From Typhlomys cinereus (Eukaryota; Chordata; Mammalia; Rodentia; Platacanthomyidae), in contig JALPQD010000412.1 in the NCBI GenBank assembly GCA_023101885.1, positions 249,534 through 313,533 of the forward strand: a stretch of DNA of 64,000 nucleotides. The letters run 5' to 3'. The position numbers and the translations under genes were made by a program. The first letter of the stretch is position 1. Each line of letters starts with the position of its first letter. Positions 63,200-64,000 of the stretch are shown here, piece by piece. The notes under the pieces were generated by a model. That model saw only the letters and a list, made by a program, of their open reading frames with translations, was not told the DNA's origin and ran no database searches.

Positions 63200-63735
63200 C
63201 CTACCTACCTATCTATCTGATCAGGTACCAAGAAATTCTTTCTAAACTGAAGATATGAAAAAAAATGCATTTCAGTGCTGGCTCAGTGCGTCAAATGCTT
63301 GTGTATAAGCCCAGTGATCTGAGTTCAATCCCCAAAACCTGCAAGGCAACAGGGGAGGAACTGGTTCCTGCAAATCACCCTCTTATATCCACAGTATATA
63401 TCAGTTTTTCGTTGGCCAGTTTGTGAGCATGATAAGTTTGTTTTCTGGCTAAATGTGATGGAATGGTGTGTCCGATATATGTAAATTCTTGGGTTGGTAT
63501 ATTGGTCTTTGTGTGGATGAATGTCTGCTTTCTCTTTGGTAAGTACTTAGGAATGGAATGAAAAGCTGGGTCATCCTTTTAAACTTTCCCAAACACTCCC
63601 AACCGTTTTCCAAAGTAAACCCATTATTCCTCACTTCTCCCAGCACAATATTGGGGTTCCTGTCGCTCTGCATTCTTGCTGGCACTTGGCACCATCAATC
63701 TTTTATATGTTAGCCATTCTCGTTGTGATGGTGAC
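62600..63735 (-). mobile_element. Ancient L1 3' region, split by microsatellite and SINE
   Basis: 62600-62830 (TTTTGAGATTCATATATTTTG; TTTTTATTGCTGGTCCATTG) and 63405-63735 (CTTTGGTAAGTACTTAGGAATGG; AGCTGGGTCATCC) are adjacent parts of an old L1 ORF2 3' region. A TATC array and a B2-like fragment (63272-63402) lie between. Confidence 0.6.
62848..63218. repeat. (TATC)n microsatellite with higher-order structure
   Basis: About 370 bp of TATC units, punctuated three times (near 62913, 63003 and 63113) by TCTCTACCTAGCCAT preceded in later copies by CTACCTACC. The interrupted units appear to have been duplicated as blocks of ~90-110 bp. Confidence 0.95.
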
Positions 63736-64000
63736 ATTTCCCTTACTGGCAGTGCGAGGAAGTCAGCGTAAAGGAGGAGGGCTTTATTTTGCTTCACATT
63801 TCAGTGCTCTGTCCATAGTCACTGGTCTCTGTTGTGGTAGGTCCTAGGTAAGGTGGTGTATGGTGGTGGGAAGTGTGTGCCGGAGGAAGAAAAGAAGCCA
63901 GAATCCCTTCCTCAAAATGCTGTGAACTCATCTGAGGACTAATCCACTCAAAAAGTCAGAGCCTTCATGGTCCAGCGACCCCAGCCCTGTGTGTGTGTTG
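63736..64000. other. Window end, nothing recognised
   Basis: No gene-like or repeat signal that I can name; ends in a short TG run. Confidence 0.4.

Overview
The window is nuclear DNA from a rodent. It is intron-rich and mostly repeats, with B1, B4 (ID+B1) and B2-like SINEs, a full-length L1 with a monomeric 5' UTR, and many solo LTRs. The mix of B1 and B2-like SINEs with an abundant tRNA-derived SINE ending in a (CA)n tail suggests a myodont rodent outside the mouse/rat group, perhaps a jerboa or jumping mouse. The clade is inference; the rodent call is firm.

Two protein genes are recognisable, both on the minus strand. NPHP1 (nephrocystin-1) contributes its first seven coding exons between 22731 and 3716. 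They encode the N-terminal coiled coil, an acidic run and the complete SH3 domain; the rest of the gene lies beyond position 1. Its start codon sits in a CpG island with a near-perfect RFX X-box 29 bp upstream, as expected for a ciliary gene. Exon 7 carries one extra base that puts a stop in frame, so this copy is either frameshifted or contains a sequence error. Intron 7 holds a 2.6-kb, about 21-bp tandem array that on the NPHP1 sense strand repeats a near-consensus 5' splice site more than a hundred times.

Upstream of NPHP1 in the same orientation lies MTLN (mitoregulin), a 56-residue mitochondrial inner-membrane microprotein (28910-29080). It has a CpG-island promoter with GC-box and NRF1-type motifs. 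NPHP1-MTLN adjacency is a known mammalian arrangement (human 2q13, mouse chr2). A third CpG island (43.08-43.64 kb) has a plausible plus-strand first exon that I cannot assign.

Region by region: 0.6-3.2 kb is the minisatellite; 3.7-22.7 kb is NPHP1 with introns full of SINEs, a U2 snRNA retropseudogene (14.4 kb) and an RPL27 processed pseudogene (20 kb); 27-29.2 kb is MTLN; 31-35.1 kb is a degraded gammaretrovirus-like provirus; 36.7-49.2 kb has seven copies or fragments of one ~425-bp LTR family (others near 16 and 27.5 kb), including a nested pair; 50-58.3 kb holds three L1 insertions, one full-length but coding-dead; 58.6-60.8 kb has MaLR-like LTRs; 62.6-63.7 kb is an ancient L1 split by a TATC microsatellite. 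I found no evidence for a wholly new molecular system. The most unusual items are the splice-donor minisatellite, the NPHP1 exon 7 lesion and several datable nested insertions.
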